DNA of 64,000 bases, taken from positions 1,293-65,292 of the forward strand of contig PDHQ01000051.1 in assembly GCA_003339415.1 (NCBI GenBank). Reading direction: 5' to 3'. The translations under genes and the position numbers were made by a program. The notes beneath the pieces are model-generated. The model was not told the DNA's origin and ran no database searches. It was given only the letters and a program-made list of their open reading frames with translations. The stretch comes from Ophiocordyceps camponoti-saundersi (nom. inval.). Taxonomy: Eukaryota > Ascomycota > Sordariomycetes > Hypocreales > Ophiocordycipitaceae. This document shows, piece by piece, positions 10,871 to 21,782 of the stretch (positions within the stretch are counted from its first letter, which is position 1; each line of letters starts with the position of its first letter).

Positions 10871-12304
10871 GTTGAAAGTCGGTGTCGAAAGGGAGACGGG
10901 GGCTCTTTGTTGTTTTTTGTTGGCTTGGAGCTAGGAAGTCTGTGGCGAAAGGAAGGCCTAGGCTGGAGAAGAGCTGGGTGAAGGACTGGACTGGAAGTGA
11001 GAGCTGTGAGGAAGCCTGGTGAGAGAAGTTGGTAATGAGGTTGCCAGACGGACTTAATATAGCTTTTTGGGACCTGCTTGTACGAAGGCTTCTTTGGGAG
11101 GTTGCTGGTCTGGTGGAGGATTCTGGTGTGAGGCTTGGGGAATGAGTCTCTTGCTGCCTGAACTGCTGTTTCTCCTTCAACTGTGGGTGGCAGCTCTATC
11201 CCAGACATTGACGGGAGTGAGACTTGGGCTGTGGATGCTCGTCTCGCTGGCAACAAGCTTCTCTTCTTTTCTCCATGACCTTTTTGGGGAGGGGAGTCGA
11301 TACGATTTGCTTGATCATTTTCCTCTGCTTCTTACTATCATTTCACTCTCTTCTTCCTTGATGGACAAGCACTTTCTTCAACTCGACAAGATGTTGTGCA
11401 ACATCAAGCTACCGATACCATGGCAAAGACTTACACCTACAGAGGCAGATCATCGATCGTCTCAACGACTACAAAGGAATGGGCAGAAGCTCCCCCATGT
11501 CTCGAGCATCGTCAAGGCTGATGAAGCTGCGCGGTTGGATAGGAGGCTGAACGGGAGCGGGCCGATCGAGACAAACTGGTTCGGTTGAAGTTTGATCTTT
11601 TTTAGCTCTGACTCTGACTCTGTCTCTCTGACGAGACGGTTTCTAACAGCGATGAGGCGATTCGGTTTCAATGGGGATTTTGCTGGATGGATTTGTTGGA
11701 TCCTTTTTGCTTGGGTTGTTGATGTGGTGGTTGTTTGGTTGGTTGCTGAGTTGATACTGCTTCCACTCTGTATGTAGGCGTCGTTACTGGGCTGTACTTT
11801 TCTTAATCTGTCGTGCTTCGTCTTGTTCAAGATTGAGATGATGACTGTTCGTCAATGCTGCTGGCTTTACTGAGGAGGTCAGTATGGACATACTGTCACA
11901 TACATAGATCAGGCGCCTTGAATACCATCCAGCCGCTAGGAGCGGGCCGATCGATGGCGTTGTCACGGCCGCATTCCAGGCTGAACCGGATAGCTCTGCG
12001 ATGCTGGCTGTGGCTGAACTTGATTCCCGCTTGTCTTCTATTATCACGCTCATGGCTAGACTCCTATGCTTTGATGCTATGATGCTATGCCTTATTCATC
12101 CACTTTCACATTTTATACAACACATTACACAGTTATGTGCTAGAGTTCACGTGAAACGGCTTCGCGACAGAAGGGCGAACTTTCTCACGTGACAGCTTTC
12201 ACAGACTTTCTGCCCTTCCCACCAGACACCATCCAACCAGCCAACCAACCAAAGGGGGGTATCGTCACACTCCTCTCTTCTTCCTCGTTTTCCTCTCTGA
12301 GCTT
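10871..12304. other. Divergent intergenic region
   Basis: Promoter region between the Gly-rich gene (-) and the ASA1 gene (+). Open frames of about 120 aa (for example 11462-11830, minus) are Ser/Thr/Gln-rich without a domain. No RNA gene or mobile element is recognised. Confidence 0.55.
11054..11063 (-). promoter_or_regulatory. Candidate TATA box of the Gly-rich secreted protein gene
   Basis: The minus strand reads GCTATATTAA about 185 bp upstream of the ATG at 10870. It fits a strong TATA-type promoter of an abundantly expressed gene; not proven. Confidence 0.35.
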
Positions 12305-13632
12305 ATGACTGAATCGGCGCCGGCGCCGTGCAACATTCTTCGCGGGCACAAGGCCCAAGTCCATACCGCTTCCTTCATCCGCAACAATGAGCGTCTCGCA
12401 ACGGCTGACGCGGACGGATACGTCGTCCTCTGGGATTTGGCCGTCATGCGACCGGCTGTCGTCTGGAGGGCGCACGAGAAGTCCATCCTCGGCGTCCAAG
12501 GATGGGGTATGGACAGGGTCATTACGTGCGTTTGGCGCGCTGAAGAGATGTTGCGTGTGTACGCGAGGCTGACGTCTTTTCTGGGGGGCGCTCGAGCAGA
12601 CATGGACGCGATAACAGGCTCGTCGTTTGGAAACTGTCTGCCGAGGACGAGATGGGCTTGAGTGCTGCCTTGCCGGTGGAGCATGTCGATGAAGAGCGTC
12701 GAAAGCCTTGGATCCTGTACCTTCTGGAGATCAACACGCTCAATTTCTGCTCCTTCGCAGCTTGTGCGAAACGCCCGGATGCAACGCTCTCAGGACCGGA
12801 CGCCTCTTCCGACCTTCTGTTGGCCGTGCCGAATACGCTGGCGACCGAGGCGGTGAGTCTTGTCTCTGGGCCGTGCCGTGGAAAACATGGTGCTCATAAA
12901 ATCGTCTAGGTTGATATCTTTGCCCTGCCAAGCCAATCGCGTCTCCATACCGTCAAGTCCGGCTCGACGACAGGTCTTGTCATGGCCTTACGGTTGCTGC
13001 ACGTGGCAGGATGCGTGACACTGATAGCCGGCTTCGAGAACGGCAGCGTATCGGTGCGACGTCTTGATGCCGCCGGGGCTTGGACGATGACATACTCCTC
13101 CCAGCCGCACTCCCAGCCCATCCTATCGTTGGCTGTCCATCCCGACCACGAATTCTTCTTTTCCTCTTCGGCCGACTCCATCCTTGCGCAGCACCCTATC
13201 CCCACTGCCCAGCGCTTCTGCCCCGGTGTCGACACGAAGACGGGCAAGATGGAGGAATGGAAGCATCCGCTCAAGACGGTCAACACCAAACATTCCGGTC
13301 AACAGAGCCTGTGCGTGCGCTCGGATGGAAAGATTCTTGCCACTGCTGGTTGGGACTCCAAGGTCAGGGTCTACTCAGCCAAGACGTTGAACGAGCTCGC
13401 TGTTCTCCAGTGGCACAAGGTCGGTGCCTACGCCGTTGCCTTTTCCGACGTCGTCCAAGCCCAGACGGCTGGAGGCGACGACCAGTCGTCCGCTCCGGCC
13501 ACCACGAATTCCCTCGTCGGCGCCAAGGACCGGATGAGTGTGAGGGAGCGGCGGATCCGTCGGGCCCGGACGACACACTGGCTCGCGGCCGGGGCCAAGG
13601 ACGGCAAAGTCAGTCTATGGGACATTTATTGA
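12305..13632 (+). CDS. ASA1: ASTRA-associated WD40 protein Asa1
   Basis: Three exons (12305-12525, 12600-12852, 12910-13632; introns of 74 and 57 nt) give 398 aa. The first exon opens with [14 protein letters not shown] and DGYVVLWDL, the second restores [12 protein letters not shown], and the last carries [14 protein letters not shown] and ends with [10 protein letters not shown], all typical WD40 blades. N- and C-terminal blades near the ends of the chain and the length match Asa1. Asa1 is a subunit of the ASTRA chromatin complex and acts with the Tra1/TTT chaperone machinery for PIK-related kinases in the nucleus and cytoplasm. A Ser/Ala-rich insert with a basic RERRIRRAR stretch precedes the last blade. 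Other WD40 families are possible, but the order of blades favours Asa1. Confidence 0.85.
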
Positions 13633-13688
13633 CTGTTTACTCAGTTGAGTCGGCTCGGCTCGGCAAAGTCTATGAGTTTTTTTCTTGC

Positions 13689-14600
13689 CTAGTTAGCATC
13701 TCGTCTCCATGAGCGAGTAAGGGGCAAGGGCACAGTCTTACAGTGTGACATCCGAGAGGTGCCCTCTCTGGACAGCTCCCACCAGCCCCTCAGCATCCAG
13801 GCAATGACGAGCGCATCTCGATTCCGCATGCTCATTTCGGAGCTGATGAGAAGGCTCTTGACGCCCCCGCTCTCGGCCAGCTCACGGGCGACGAGCCGTT
13901 CCTGGGAATCGTACCACTCGAACTGAACGGCCTTGTCCTTGGACGGCAAGGCAGTGAAGAGAACTTGTCCACACAGCAGGCGGTGATGGGGCCCGCGGGT
14001 GGCGCGGTGCACCCGGTAGCCCTTGGCCAGAGCCCACCTCCGATGACGAAAAGTCGTGATGCCCAGCGAGCCAAGACTCTGTCGAGAGGTGGGATCGGCG
14101 TGGAAGGGAAAGGTGGGCCCGGTGATGGCTCCGGGGTGTCTCAGATCGTAGATGTGCTTGGGTCTCATAGACACTTGGGGAGAGCCGCCGTCGTGCTGCT
14201 TCAGGGCGTGGTCGAGCCGGTCGACTTTGACTTGGCGGTTGCTGTCGCTGAGGAAATCTGCATCGTGAGAGAGTTCGTACAGCGCCAGAGGCGGCGCCGG
14301 TGATCTATCCGAGTAGATGAACCGGCCGGCGGCGATGAGAGTGGCCGGCTGGACCATGGGATCGACCATGGGCCGATGATGGCCGCGGCTGTATGCCGGC
14401 GGCTCGTCAACCATTCCGCCGGGACCGAAGCGTCGTGACATGATGGAGCGAGCGACCTGTCCCTGAGGCTGGTGGTGATTACGGCGCGCCGAACCGGCCA
14501 AAGCGAAGAGCATGCTGCGGGCTAGAGAGTGCTGGACTTGGCGGGTTGCAATGAGCGACGTCGACGTCGTCGTCCTTGCGGCGACGGGATCTGAGGGCAT
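13689..14600 (-). CDS. Uncharacterised 303-aa protein
   Basis: A single open frame starting at the ATG at 14600 (an in-frame TTG four codons upstream is not used). The N-terminus (about 1-60) is basic and Ser/Thr/Arg-rich and could be a mitochondrial leader. Residues about 85-130 contain FIYSDRSPAPPLALYELSHD and the later part has KHIYDLRHPG, GYRVHRATRGPHHRLL and a Trp-rich segment AWMLRGWWELSREG. The mixed, non-repetitive composition and tight placement, 56 bp from the end of ASA1, support a real gene. I do not recognise a domain and assign no function. It converges with ASA1. Confidence 0.7.
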   Translation of the reverse strand: MPSDPVAARTTTSTSLIATRQVQHSLARSMLFALAGSARRNHHQPQGQVARSIMSRRFGPGGMVDEPPAYSRGHHRPMVDPMVQPATLIAAGRFIYSDRSPAPPLALYELSHDADFLSDSNRQVKVDRLDHALKQHDGGSPQVSMRPKHIYDLRHPGAITGPTFPFHADPTSRQSLGSLGITTFRHRRWALAKGYRVHRATRGPHHRLLCGQVLFTALPSKDKAVQFEWYDSQERLVARELAESGGVKSLLISSEMSMRNRDALVIAWMLRGWWELSREGTSRMSHCKTVPLPLTRSWRRDAN

Positions 14601-15764
14601 TGTGAGAGCCAAGAAGGTTTTTCAAAGAGGAAGAGCCGGGACGAGGTTTGCGGTTCTTTTGTCTTCCCCTTTGTCTTTAAGGTTAGAACTTTGAGATGAG
14701 TCGGAGACGATGGAAGCAAGTTGAGTCTATCGTTGAAATCGACGCTTTACCAAAGATTGAGTAGTAAAAGTAAGGGGAAAAGGAAGGGGGGTTAAGGAGA
14801 GGAGAGGAGAGGAGAGGAGTTGAGGAAGAAGGACCAGGAAGAAGAAGTAGGGTTTCAAAAAGGGAGGGGGAACGATTTGGCCCGCGAATCGTGATGACAA
14901 GCCAAAGCTAGGTAATGACTTACGAGTGACTGACGCGTGGCTCTTGCTTCTTCTTTCTCTGTTCCTTTTTCTCCTGATACTTAGTCGTTGGTTTGAAACG
15001 GGTTTCTCAGGGGAGGGGGGGGGGGGGGGGGGAAGGGTTTGAGTCCGGATGTAACTATATACGCATGTAATGGACGTAGAAGCCAATCGAGGCTTTTCAG
15101 TCTCGTGACAAGTTCTTTCTCTCGTATTTCGATTCTCCCCCCCCTCGCCCTCATTTCTCTCGTTTTTTATCTCTCTTGGCTTGACCTTACCCTCCGGAAG
15201 GCCGGGAGTTGCGGAGTTTAGAAGCCAGTTACGTACAAGGCATTTACATATGTACATACCACTTCTACTCGGGGAATTTGAGGGATAGAAAAAAACGGGG
15301 TTTTCGATTGAATGAATAAGAAAATACAGAGTGTGGAAAAATTGAGACGCCTTCTGCTTCGAATATCCCATTTACTCAGCCCATCATCGAGATGTGCGAA
15401 AATTGGGGGGAACAGACGATTTGGAAAGGGGGGCTGGAATTGTTTGCCAAGCTTTGCCAAGTGACGTCAAGGTCAGTCATTCTTGTATCACATGCTTTTG
15501 ATAAGTCAGATAAGACTCACGTGCGCGGCGTGTAAAATTCCAAAAGTCGGCCTTTTTTTATGAGGTAAGCTCTCGCAGATTCGTGCCTGGAATTTGAATG
15601 TCACGTGCAGAAGCTTAGTCTTATTCGGGTCGGGCCGGCAAGTCCAGCTATTGGTGCTGGACGCTCGTGATGACAATGCCATAGTAGTAAGCTGTCAACC
15701 TCTATTGTGCTCCCTTCCCTTTCTCCTCTCTTATTCTCTACGCCTTTCTCTGGCGTTTTCAGAG
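14601..15764. other. Divergent intergenic region with GA and G tracts
   Basis: Separates the 303-aa protein gene (-) and the pantoate ligase gene (+). It holds a GGAGA tract (about 14795-14820), an 18-bp G run (15015-15032) and a CATATGTACATACC tract near 15248. A long minus-strand frame (14727-15371) reads through these tracts and has no domain. Confidence 0.55.
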
Positions 15765-16916
15765 ATGATGCTGAGTCGAATAGGGCGGTCTCTTACGAGG
15801 GCGATCAGGCCAGCTGCGATAGTCACTCCGACGATAACACGACGCTGCCTGCAGACGGAGACGCTCCCTTCCACATCGATCCCCGTCATCCGCAGCATCG
15901 AGGCGATTCGAAAATGGCGCGCCGGCCGTACCTCTACCGTCGGACTGGTTCCCACCATGGGCGCACTTCATGAGGGTCATCTCAGTCTTATCCGGGCGGC
16001 GGCGAGGGAAAGCCAGGATGTCGTCGTTAGCGTCTTCCTTAACCCTGCCCAGTTCGGAGCCGGCGAGGATCTAGCTTCCTACCCCGTAACGTGGGAAGGC
16101 GACGCGGCGGCTCTGGCGAGGATAGATGGACAGGAACTCTCTTCTTCTTCTTCTCCTTCTGCTTCTCCTTCTTCGCACGGACTACAGGGCGGTCGTATCC
16201 GAGCCATCTTCGCACCCGACATCTCCTCCATGTACCCTGAAGGAGCACCGGGTCCGTATCCCGATAGCAAGGGGACGTTCGTCTCCATCACGCCTCTGGG
16301 TGAAGTTCTCGAGGGGGCGAGTCGTCCTACTTTCTTCCGTGGCGTGGCGACGGTTTGCATCAAGTTGTTTAACCTCGTTCAGCCGGACGTCGTCTTCCTA
16401 GGACAAAAAGACGTGCAGCAAACGGTCGTCTTGCGTCGGATGGTACGCGACTTGATGCTTCCCATTCGCATATCCGTCTGTCCCACCACCCGTGACGAAG
16501 ATGGCTTGGCCCTCAGTTCGAGGAATGTCTATCTGGGACCTAGGAGGAGGGCTGTGGCGGTTAGGCTTCTTCCCGCTGCGTTGAAGGCTGCGTCCGCTGC
16601 CTACCGTCACTCCCTTTCGAGGAAGGATATCCTCGCCGAGGCGGACGAGGTCTTGAGGAAGCTTGCTGCTGAGCAGGATGCCTTGTCGCCTGAGGAGAGG
16701 GTTCGGTTCGAGGTTGATTATGTCTCGCTTGCGGATCCGGATACCCTCCTTGAGGTTGACGCTGTTGATCCGCTTCGTGGCGCGGTTCTTAGCGCTGCTG
16801 TGCGCATGCTGCCGTTGGAAAAGGTCCGTGATGGCGAAGAGGTGGGATATGCCAACGGGCCAGTCGTCAGACTCATCGACAACGTCATCTTGGAGCCTGG
16901 AAAGGGGAGGGTATGA
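15765..16916 (+). CDS. PAN6: Pantoate--beta-alanine ligase
   Basis: Intronless, 383 aa from the ATG at 15765 (a second ATG follows directly; upstream in-frame sequence has no ATG context). It condenses pantoate and beta-alanine with ATP to pantothenate, the vitamin B5 precursor of coenzyme A. The nucleotidyltransferase motif VPTMGALHEGH is at 62-72, and FLNPAQFG, VFLGQKDVQQ and the DGLALSSRN loop (about 246-254) are family signatures. The first 35 residues are basic (SRIGRSLTRAIR, TRRCLQ), consistent with mitochondrial targeting. A Ser-rich insert of about 15 residues (near 130-145) interrupts the core and is an expansion relative to bacterial PanC. The gene converges with the acyltransferase gene, with only 64 bp between stops. 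Confidence 0.95.
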   Translation: MMLSRIGRSLTRAIRPAAIVTPTITRRCLQTETLPSTSIPVIRSIEAIRKWRAGRTSTVGLVPTMGALHEGHLSLIRAAARESQDVVVSVFLNPAQFGAGEDLASYPVTWEGDAAALARIDGQELSSSSSPSASPSSHGLQGGRIRAIFAPDISSMYPEGAPGPYPDSKGTFVSITPLGEVLEGASRPTFFRGVATVCIKLFNLVQPDVVFLGQKDVQQTVVLRRMVRDLMLPIRISVCPTTRDEDGLALSSRNVYLGPRRRAVAVRLLPAALKAASAAYRHSLSRKDILAEADEVLRKLAAEQDALSPEERVRFEVDYVSLADPDTLLEVDAVDPLRGAVLSAAVRMLPLEKVRDGEEVGYANGPVVRLIDNVILEPGKGRV

Positions 16917-16980
16917 ATTTTTGGTCCTTTTTTTCTTCTTGTCTTCACGTATTACTACTACGACACACCATCTCTCTCTG

Positions 16981-19666
16981 TCACAGACGAGCTCTCCCCG
17001 GCTTCCTCCTTCGCCTCGCCTCCTCCACACTCTGCCTCAGCGCCAGCCTGTCCTCCCGACTGAGCCTGCTGGGGGCCTTTGCCTCGGCGGCCTCGGCGAA
17101 GAGCCTGCGTCCCAACTGGTCGGTGAGGCGGAGGACGCGAGAGCTGACGGTGGCGCCGTCCCGACGGTTCTTACCCTCGCGACGCGCGCTGGCGATCTTC
17201 TCGGTAAAGTCCCAGAGCTTGCCCTCGGCGACGAGGGCGCCCGTCGCCTTGTCTCGGGCTGGACGCCACGACGCGTCCAGCTGGATCCGAGGCGGCGTCT
17301 TGGGGTCGCGCGATTTGACGACGAGGATCATCTGATCTTGTTCGAAGCGCGTGTACGAGTTCTTGAGCGTCTCTTTGTTGACGGCTTCGAAGTAGGAGAG
17401 GTCGCCTTGGTGATAGAGAGTCTTTCCGAGCTGCAAGGAAAATAATACTGTCAGAATAGGGGGCAAAGAAAAAGGGGGGCAATATGAGGCTTTAGAGACG
17501 AGAAAGAGTTTATGAAGAAAAAGAGAGAGAGGGAGGGAGGGAGAAAGCCCTTACCAATTGTGCGCTGTCCTGCGTCTTTGCCTGCTCTAACCACACGTCG
17601 CCCTCCTCCTCGCCCAATGGCGGCGTCAAGCCCATCAGCGACACGGCGGCCAACCAACTGGCCTCGATAAAGGGCCAGAGGAGGAAGCAGTAGAAGTCGT
17701 AGTTTTCGCGGCCCGCTTTGCGCTCCTCGCTCGAGAGGCCGACGGTAGTGACGTTGCCGCCTGCGTCCCGGTCCAGCCGGACAACGTGGTCGGCTTCCAG
17801 GCCGCGCAGCGTCTTGTCCAGGTTGGCGTCCAGACCGGCGGCCGAGAAGATGAACTCGCCGCGGAAGAGGGTGGAGAGGAAGAGGACGTGGGTGCGGAGG
17901 TCGGCGTGGGATATGTCCTGCATGGCTGGACCGCCTCCTCGCTTCACGCGCGTGTACATGGCGACGCTGACCAGGGCCTCGTAGATGAAGAGGTGGATCG
18001 TCATGTTGCGGTAGAAGGAAAGCTGGAAGCGGTCGACGGCGTAATACGTCGGCTCCGCGAGCCCGTCGAGGACGCCTACCAGGTCCTTGCCCAAGACCTC
18101 GAGGCCGCGGTCGACGATCTCGGATAGGGGCGCGTTGCCAAAGTGGGCGACGCGTCCGCCCTTGGCTCGGATCCGGGCCGTTAGCCACTCGACCCGTCGC
18201 ATCAGCTCGTGCTTGCCGACGCCTCGGCCTCGGAGGGTGAGGAGGACGGTGCCGATGAGGGCGGTTGGCATCACCACCGAGACGTCGTTGATGTCGCCCA
18301 GGACCTTGTATCCCAGCGTGCGCAGCAGCTTCTCCCTCACGGCCTTGACCTCGGGCTTGTCGTGTTCGGTGACGAGGCCGGCTGGTACGAGGGGGAGTCG
18401 GGAGAGTTGCTCGTCGATGAACTTGCGAAGGCTCCACGGCTCGTGAAACCGTACGTCGACGCGGCCGAGTTGCAGCGACAGGACGGATGAGCCGCCCGAG
18501 AGGAAATCAGCTAGGTTTTCTTGCTTCTTGGGCATGCCTAGAAGCTCGGTTACGTAGCCCTCGGTCTCGATGACCTTGTCGTACTGCGTGCTGACGGGGC
18601 AGATGATGGCGTCGTCGACGCGGCCCGAGAGCAGGCTGTCGAGGATGAAGCTGAGGATGCCGAACTTGGGAGGCAGCAGCTTTCCCGTTCGCGAACGGCC
18701 GCCCTCGATGAAGCATTCGAAATTGTACCCTTCTTGTAGGAGTGCGTCGACGTATGACTGGATCAGTGACGTGTACAGGGCGTCATCGCCAAAGGATCGC
18801 CGAATCCACATGGCGCCCGCGTGCTGCAAGAAACTCCCCACCAGCGGAAAGTTGAGGTTGTCGCCTGCCACGACGACCGGTAGGGTGAGGCCGAGACGGT
18901 AGCATATCAGCTGAAGCGAGACGTAGTCGACATGAGACCGGTGACTCGGTAAGAAGATGATGCTCTTCTTCGTCTTGGCTGCCATGTCGGCCACCTTCCG
19001 CAGCCGTAGCACCTCTTCGCTCGACACGTGGATGCCCTGATGATAGGCTCGAGTCAAAAGCTGTGTCACCAGGTAGTATGCGCCGCGGATAAACGTCTTG
19101 CTCTCCATCTTGCAGATCATGTCGTCCGTGAGCTTCTCGGCCACCTCCTGAAGGTTGCTCTCCAGCACGGCTCGTCGTTGGGCGCGAAGCTTGTCGACGT
19201 CGTCTTTTCCATTGCGGAAAAAACCCTCCTTGTCTTCGACGGCGACGCGATCTGCGGCCAGGTTCGAGATGCGCTGCTGGAGGAGAGGGGCCGACAGTAC
19301 GGCTGACTTCATGTGCTCGGTGAAGCCGGTATAGAAGACGGGCTGTCCGACGACTCGATCGTAGGCGCGCCATCCCTGACCGGAGACGTAAAGGGAAACT
19401 TCGCGGAGGAATCTTGTAAGAAGATGTGACGGTTAGCGAACCGTATCGGAACAGCGGCGGAAGATGCGGGAGCTGGCAATGCCTTACTGGAGAGGCTCGG
19501 CGCGGAACGAGGCAAACTGGTTCAGCAGAGCCTCTTCCCGGCCATCATCGACGGGTCCCTGCGGCTCGACGAAGCCACTTGGCTGCAGGGTGATCTCGTC
19601 GCCTAGGATTTGGAGGTCGGGTGCCGAGTTGTTGGCCGGGTCGAAGGAGTCGTCGCCCTTGGCCAT
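16981..19666 (-). CDS. PlsB/GNPAT-type glycerophosphate acyltransferase
   Basis: Three exons (19666-19488, 19412-17555, 17430-16981; introns of 75 and 124 nt) give 828 aa. It should acylate glycerol-3-phosphate or dihydroxyacetone phosphate, the first step of glycerolipid or ether-lipid synthesis. The HX4D motif is at about 217-222 (HRSHVD), FIEGGRSRTGK at about 294-304 and the substrate block CPVSTQYDKVIE follows, matching bacterial PlsB and animal GNPAT. This differs from the Gat1/Gat2 type of yeast. Residues before 60 are acidic and unconserved; the ATG at 19666 is the best start, but in-frame sequence extends upstream to 19876. Localisation (peroxisome or mitochondrion) is not decided. 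Confidence 0.88.
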
Positions 19667-20068
19667 GGCGTGACGAAGGACGAGGTTGGAGAGGAAATAG
19701 CAGGTTGTGTCACCGCCGTAACGAGGCTTCTTCAAGTAGCATCGTGTATGACGGCAACCAGGCCGTCGCAGGGCATGTCGCCGAGACTGTCTGGAAGTGG
19801 TCCAGGGCGGAGGGAGGGGAGCATGTGACTGCGCGCTGTTACTTGTCCAGGTATGCCGAGGTTCGGAGAGAGTCACGCACTGTGTATACTGTACGGACAG
19901 TACATTTTTCAGCTGCTGTCAAACAATTGAGCAGCTGGTAGTCTGCATGAGCAAAAACTCCAGAAAAACGCACTGTAACGACCTAGCAGATTAACAACCT
20001 CACCTTTAAAGCCCGCAGAGCCTTCCCTTTATGATTTATCCCACTCTATTTCTCCCATCCCATCAACC
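19667..20068. promoter_or_regulatory. Shared divergent promoter region (acyltransferase / POP4)
   Basis: About 400 bp between two divergent starts. The left part contains an open extension of the acyltransferase frame. No unambiguous TATA box is seen. Confidence 0.4.
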
Positions 20069-20737
20069 ATGGATCAACCACAAAACGCCGTCCAGAGCCT
20101 CCTCGCAAGAGCTCACTCACCTGAAAGCGCAGAACGCATCTTTTCCAACAAGATCAAGCACCGTACTCTCCACCTTCGGCCCTCGTCGCCGCCCTCTGCC
20201 GTCCTCAATGCGCGCACTGCCCGAAGAATAGCACGGGAAAAGTCGAAGAAGAAATCCAAAGGCAAAGGCGGCCCCATGTCGTGTCGCGAGCGGCGTAAAC
20301 TCGGCCTCGACGACTTGTCCCGACGCGGTCACAAGTACGAGGTATACGAACCGCTGCACCGCCTTTGGTTGGGCTACGTGCGCGAGACGTTGGGCGCCGA
20401 CCTGTATACTGGAGGCCCCGCAGCGGCGGCCAAGTTGGCGAGCGCCGAGTTTCACGGTGCGTTGGCTGAGGTTGTTCGGAGCGCGTGTCCTAGTAGGGTG
20501 GGCATCAAGGGCATCGTGGTGCGTGATCGCAAGTTTGTCATGGAAATTGTTACCACCAAGGGTCGTCTGAAGATGGTGCCCAAGGAGGGTACTACCTTTC
20601 GCTTTGTCATTCCCCCGGAGCAGGCAACGGAGAAGCAATCGTCATTTGCCTTTGAAGTCCTCGGAGATCAACTGATGGTCAGGTCGGCGGACCGGGCGAA
20701 TCGAAAGTTTAAGACGCACTTTCTACCGAATCTTTGA
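20069..20737 (+). CDS. POP4: RNase P/MRP protein subunit Pop4 (Rpp29)
   Basis: Intronless, 222 aa. Pop4/Rpp29 is a core protein of nuclear RNase P (5' maturation of tRNA) and RNase MRP (rRNA processing). The N-terminal half is highly basic, with ARRIAREKSKKKSKGKGG near 50-67 (RNA binding, probable nuclear/nucleolar signal). The C-terminal half (about 85-222) is the Sm-like barrel of the Rpp29 family, with YEPLHRLWLGYVRE, GIKGIVVRDRKFVMEIVT and LKMVPKEGTTFRFVIP. The chain ends with the family-typical basic strand (RANRKFKTHF). It is divergent from the acyltransferase gene. Confidence 0.95.
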   Translation: MDQPQNAVQSLLARAHSPESAERIFSNKIKHRTLHLRPSSPPSAVLNARTARRIAREKSKKKSKGKGGPMSCRERRKLGLDDLSRRGHKYEVYEPLHRLWLGYVRETLGADLYTGGPAAAAKLASAEFHGALAEVVRSACPSRVGIKGIVVRDRKFVMEIVTTKGRLKMVPKEGTTFRFVIPPEQATEKQSSFAFEVLGDQLMVRSADRANRKFKTHFLPNL

Positions 20738-21782
20738 ACGTGCTTTCGACTCACTTTCGACTCCTGAAAAATCATACATGCTAAAGCTTCGAGACATGGT
20801 AGTCTGAGCTTGTCAAGGTGAGTCGAATCCATTATACATTTGTACTCACATATGTACAGAGGAGCTCAATCCATGGTTCTAATCTTGTGAATAGGTAGGT
20901 ACTCGACAGACCTCTTTACGTACGCTTTACAGCGACACTTGTGGAGAAGCATCATAATGATCATGACACCGTCTTGACACACATATGAAGACATCTGCAT
21001 AGAGTTAGTTGGGAAGAGATGACTGTCGGCTTGGCTCGAAGAGAGATGGCCAGGTCTGCAACAAGATGATCGTAGAAGAGGCCCACGACAGGGCGCCCCG
21101 TCAAGCCGTTACGTAAGGAGGTACCACCTTACCCTGAGTTTCGGCATCTACGCCGGCTTCGCTAGATAAGGTCCTTCAGCGCTCAAGCTCCGCACCGGCT
21201 AAGCCTCGGGCTGTCTTCACACCCATTAGCGCGCTAGCATCGCGCCCCTGGGGACGCGCTGGAGGCCCTGAAGCTCAACTCCTCTCGGCAGAGCGTACTA
21301 GCCATGTACCTCCTAAAGACGGGGCAACCTCGCGAGACTCCAATTTTTCGTCCTTTTTTTTCTTCTTCCTACTCTCCTCCTCCTCTTCCTCTTCCGCCCC
21401 CCCCCCCAAAACCTCACATCAGGGTTACCATTTTTCTCCCCTTCTTCTTCTTCTTCCACCCACGAGCAATTAAAAAAAAAACAACGTCACATCTCTCTAT
21501 ATCCTTCTCGTTTCCTCCTTTAGCCTCTCGTCTCTCTCCGTCTTCACGTACAAGAGAAAAATCTCCCATCAGCCTCTTGTCGTCTCAAAAGCGCGCGAGC
21601 ATCTGCATCAGGCCATCGCTACCACAGGACAAAAAAAAACTGTTTACGTTTTGACTTTGCCCTCATCGCCTCGTGCTCGGCATAGCACTGCTTTTTCTTT
21701 TTCCCTCTCCCACTCCATCGTCTGCTTTCTATCCTCGCAGTCGGCAGGACGGTCTTGTCTGCCAATTTCTTCCCTAGCCAAG
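20738..21782. other. Intergenic region and leader of the GYF gene
   Basis: The part 21320-21780 is CT-rich leader sequence ahead of the GYF-protein start. The part about 21040-21310 is compositionally ordinary (balanced GC) and unlike the flanking low-complexity DNA; I cannot name it. Short open frames there have no domain. Confidence 0.5.

Noticed and set aside
11462..11830. 122-aa minus-strand frame between the Gly-rich gene and ASA1
   Set aside because: Ser/Thr/Gln-rich, no domain, no splice support.
14727..15371. 214-aa minus-strand frame
   Set aside because: Reads through a GGAGA tract and a G18 run; no start context, no domain.
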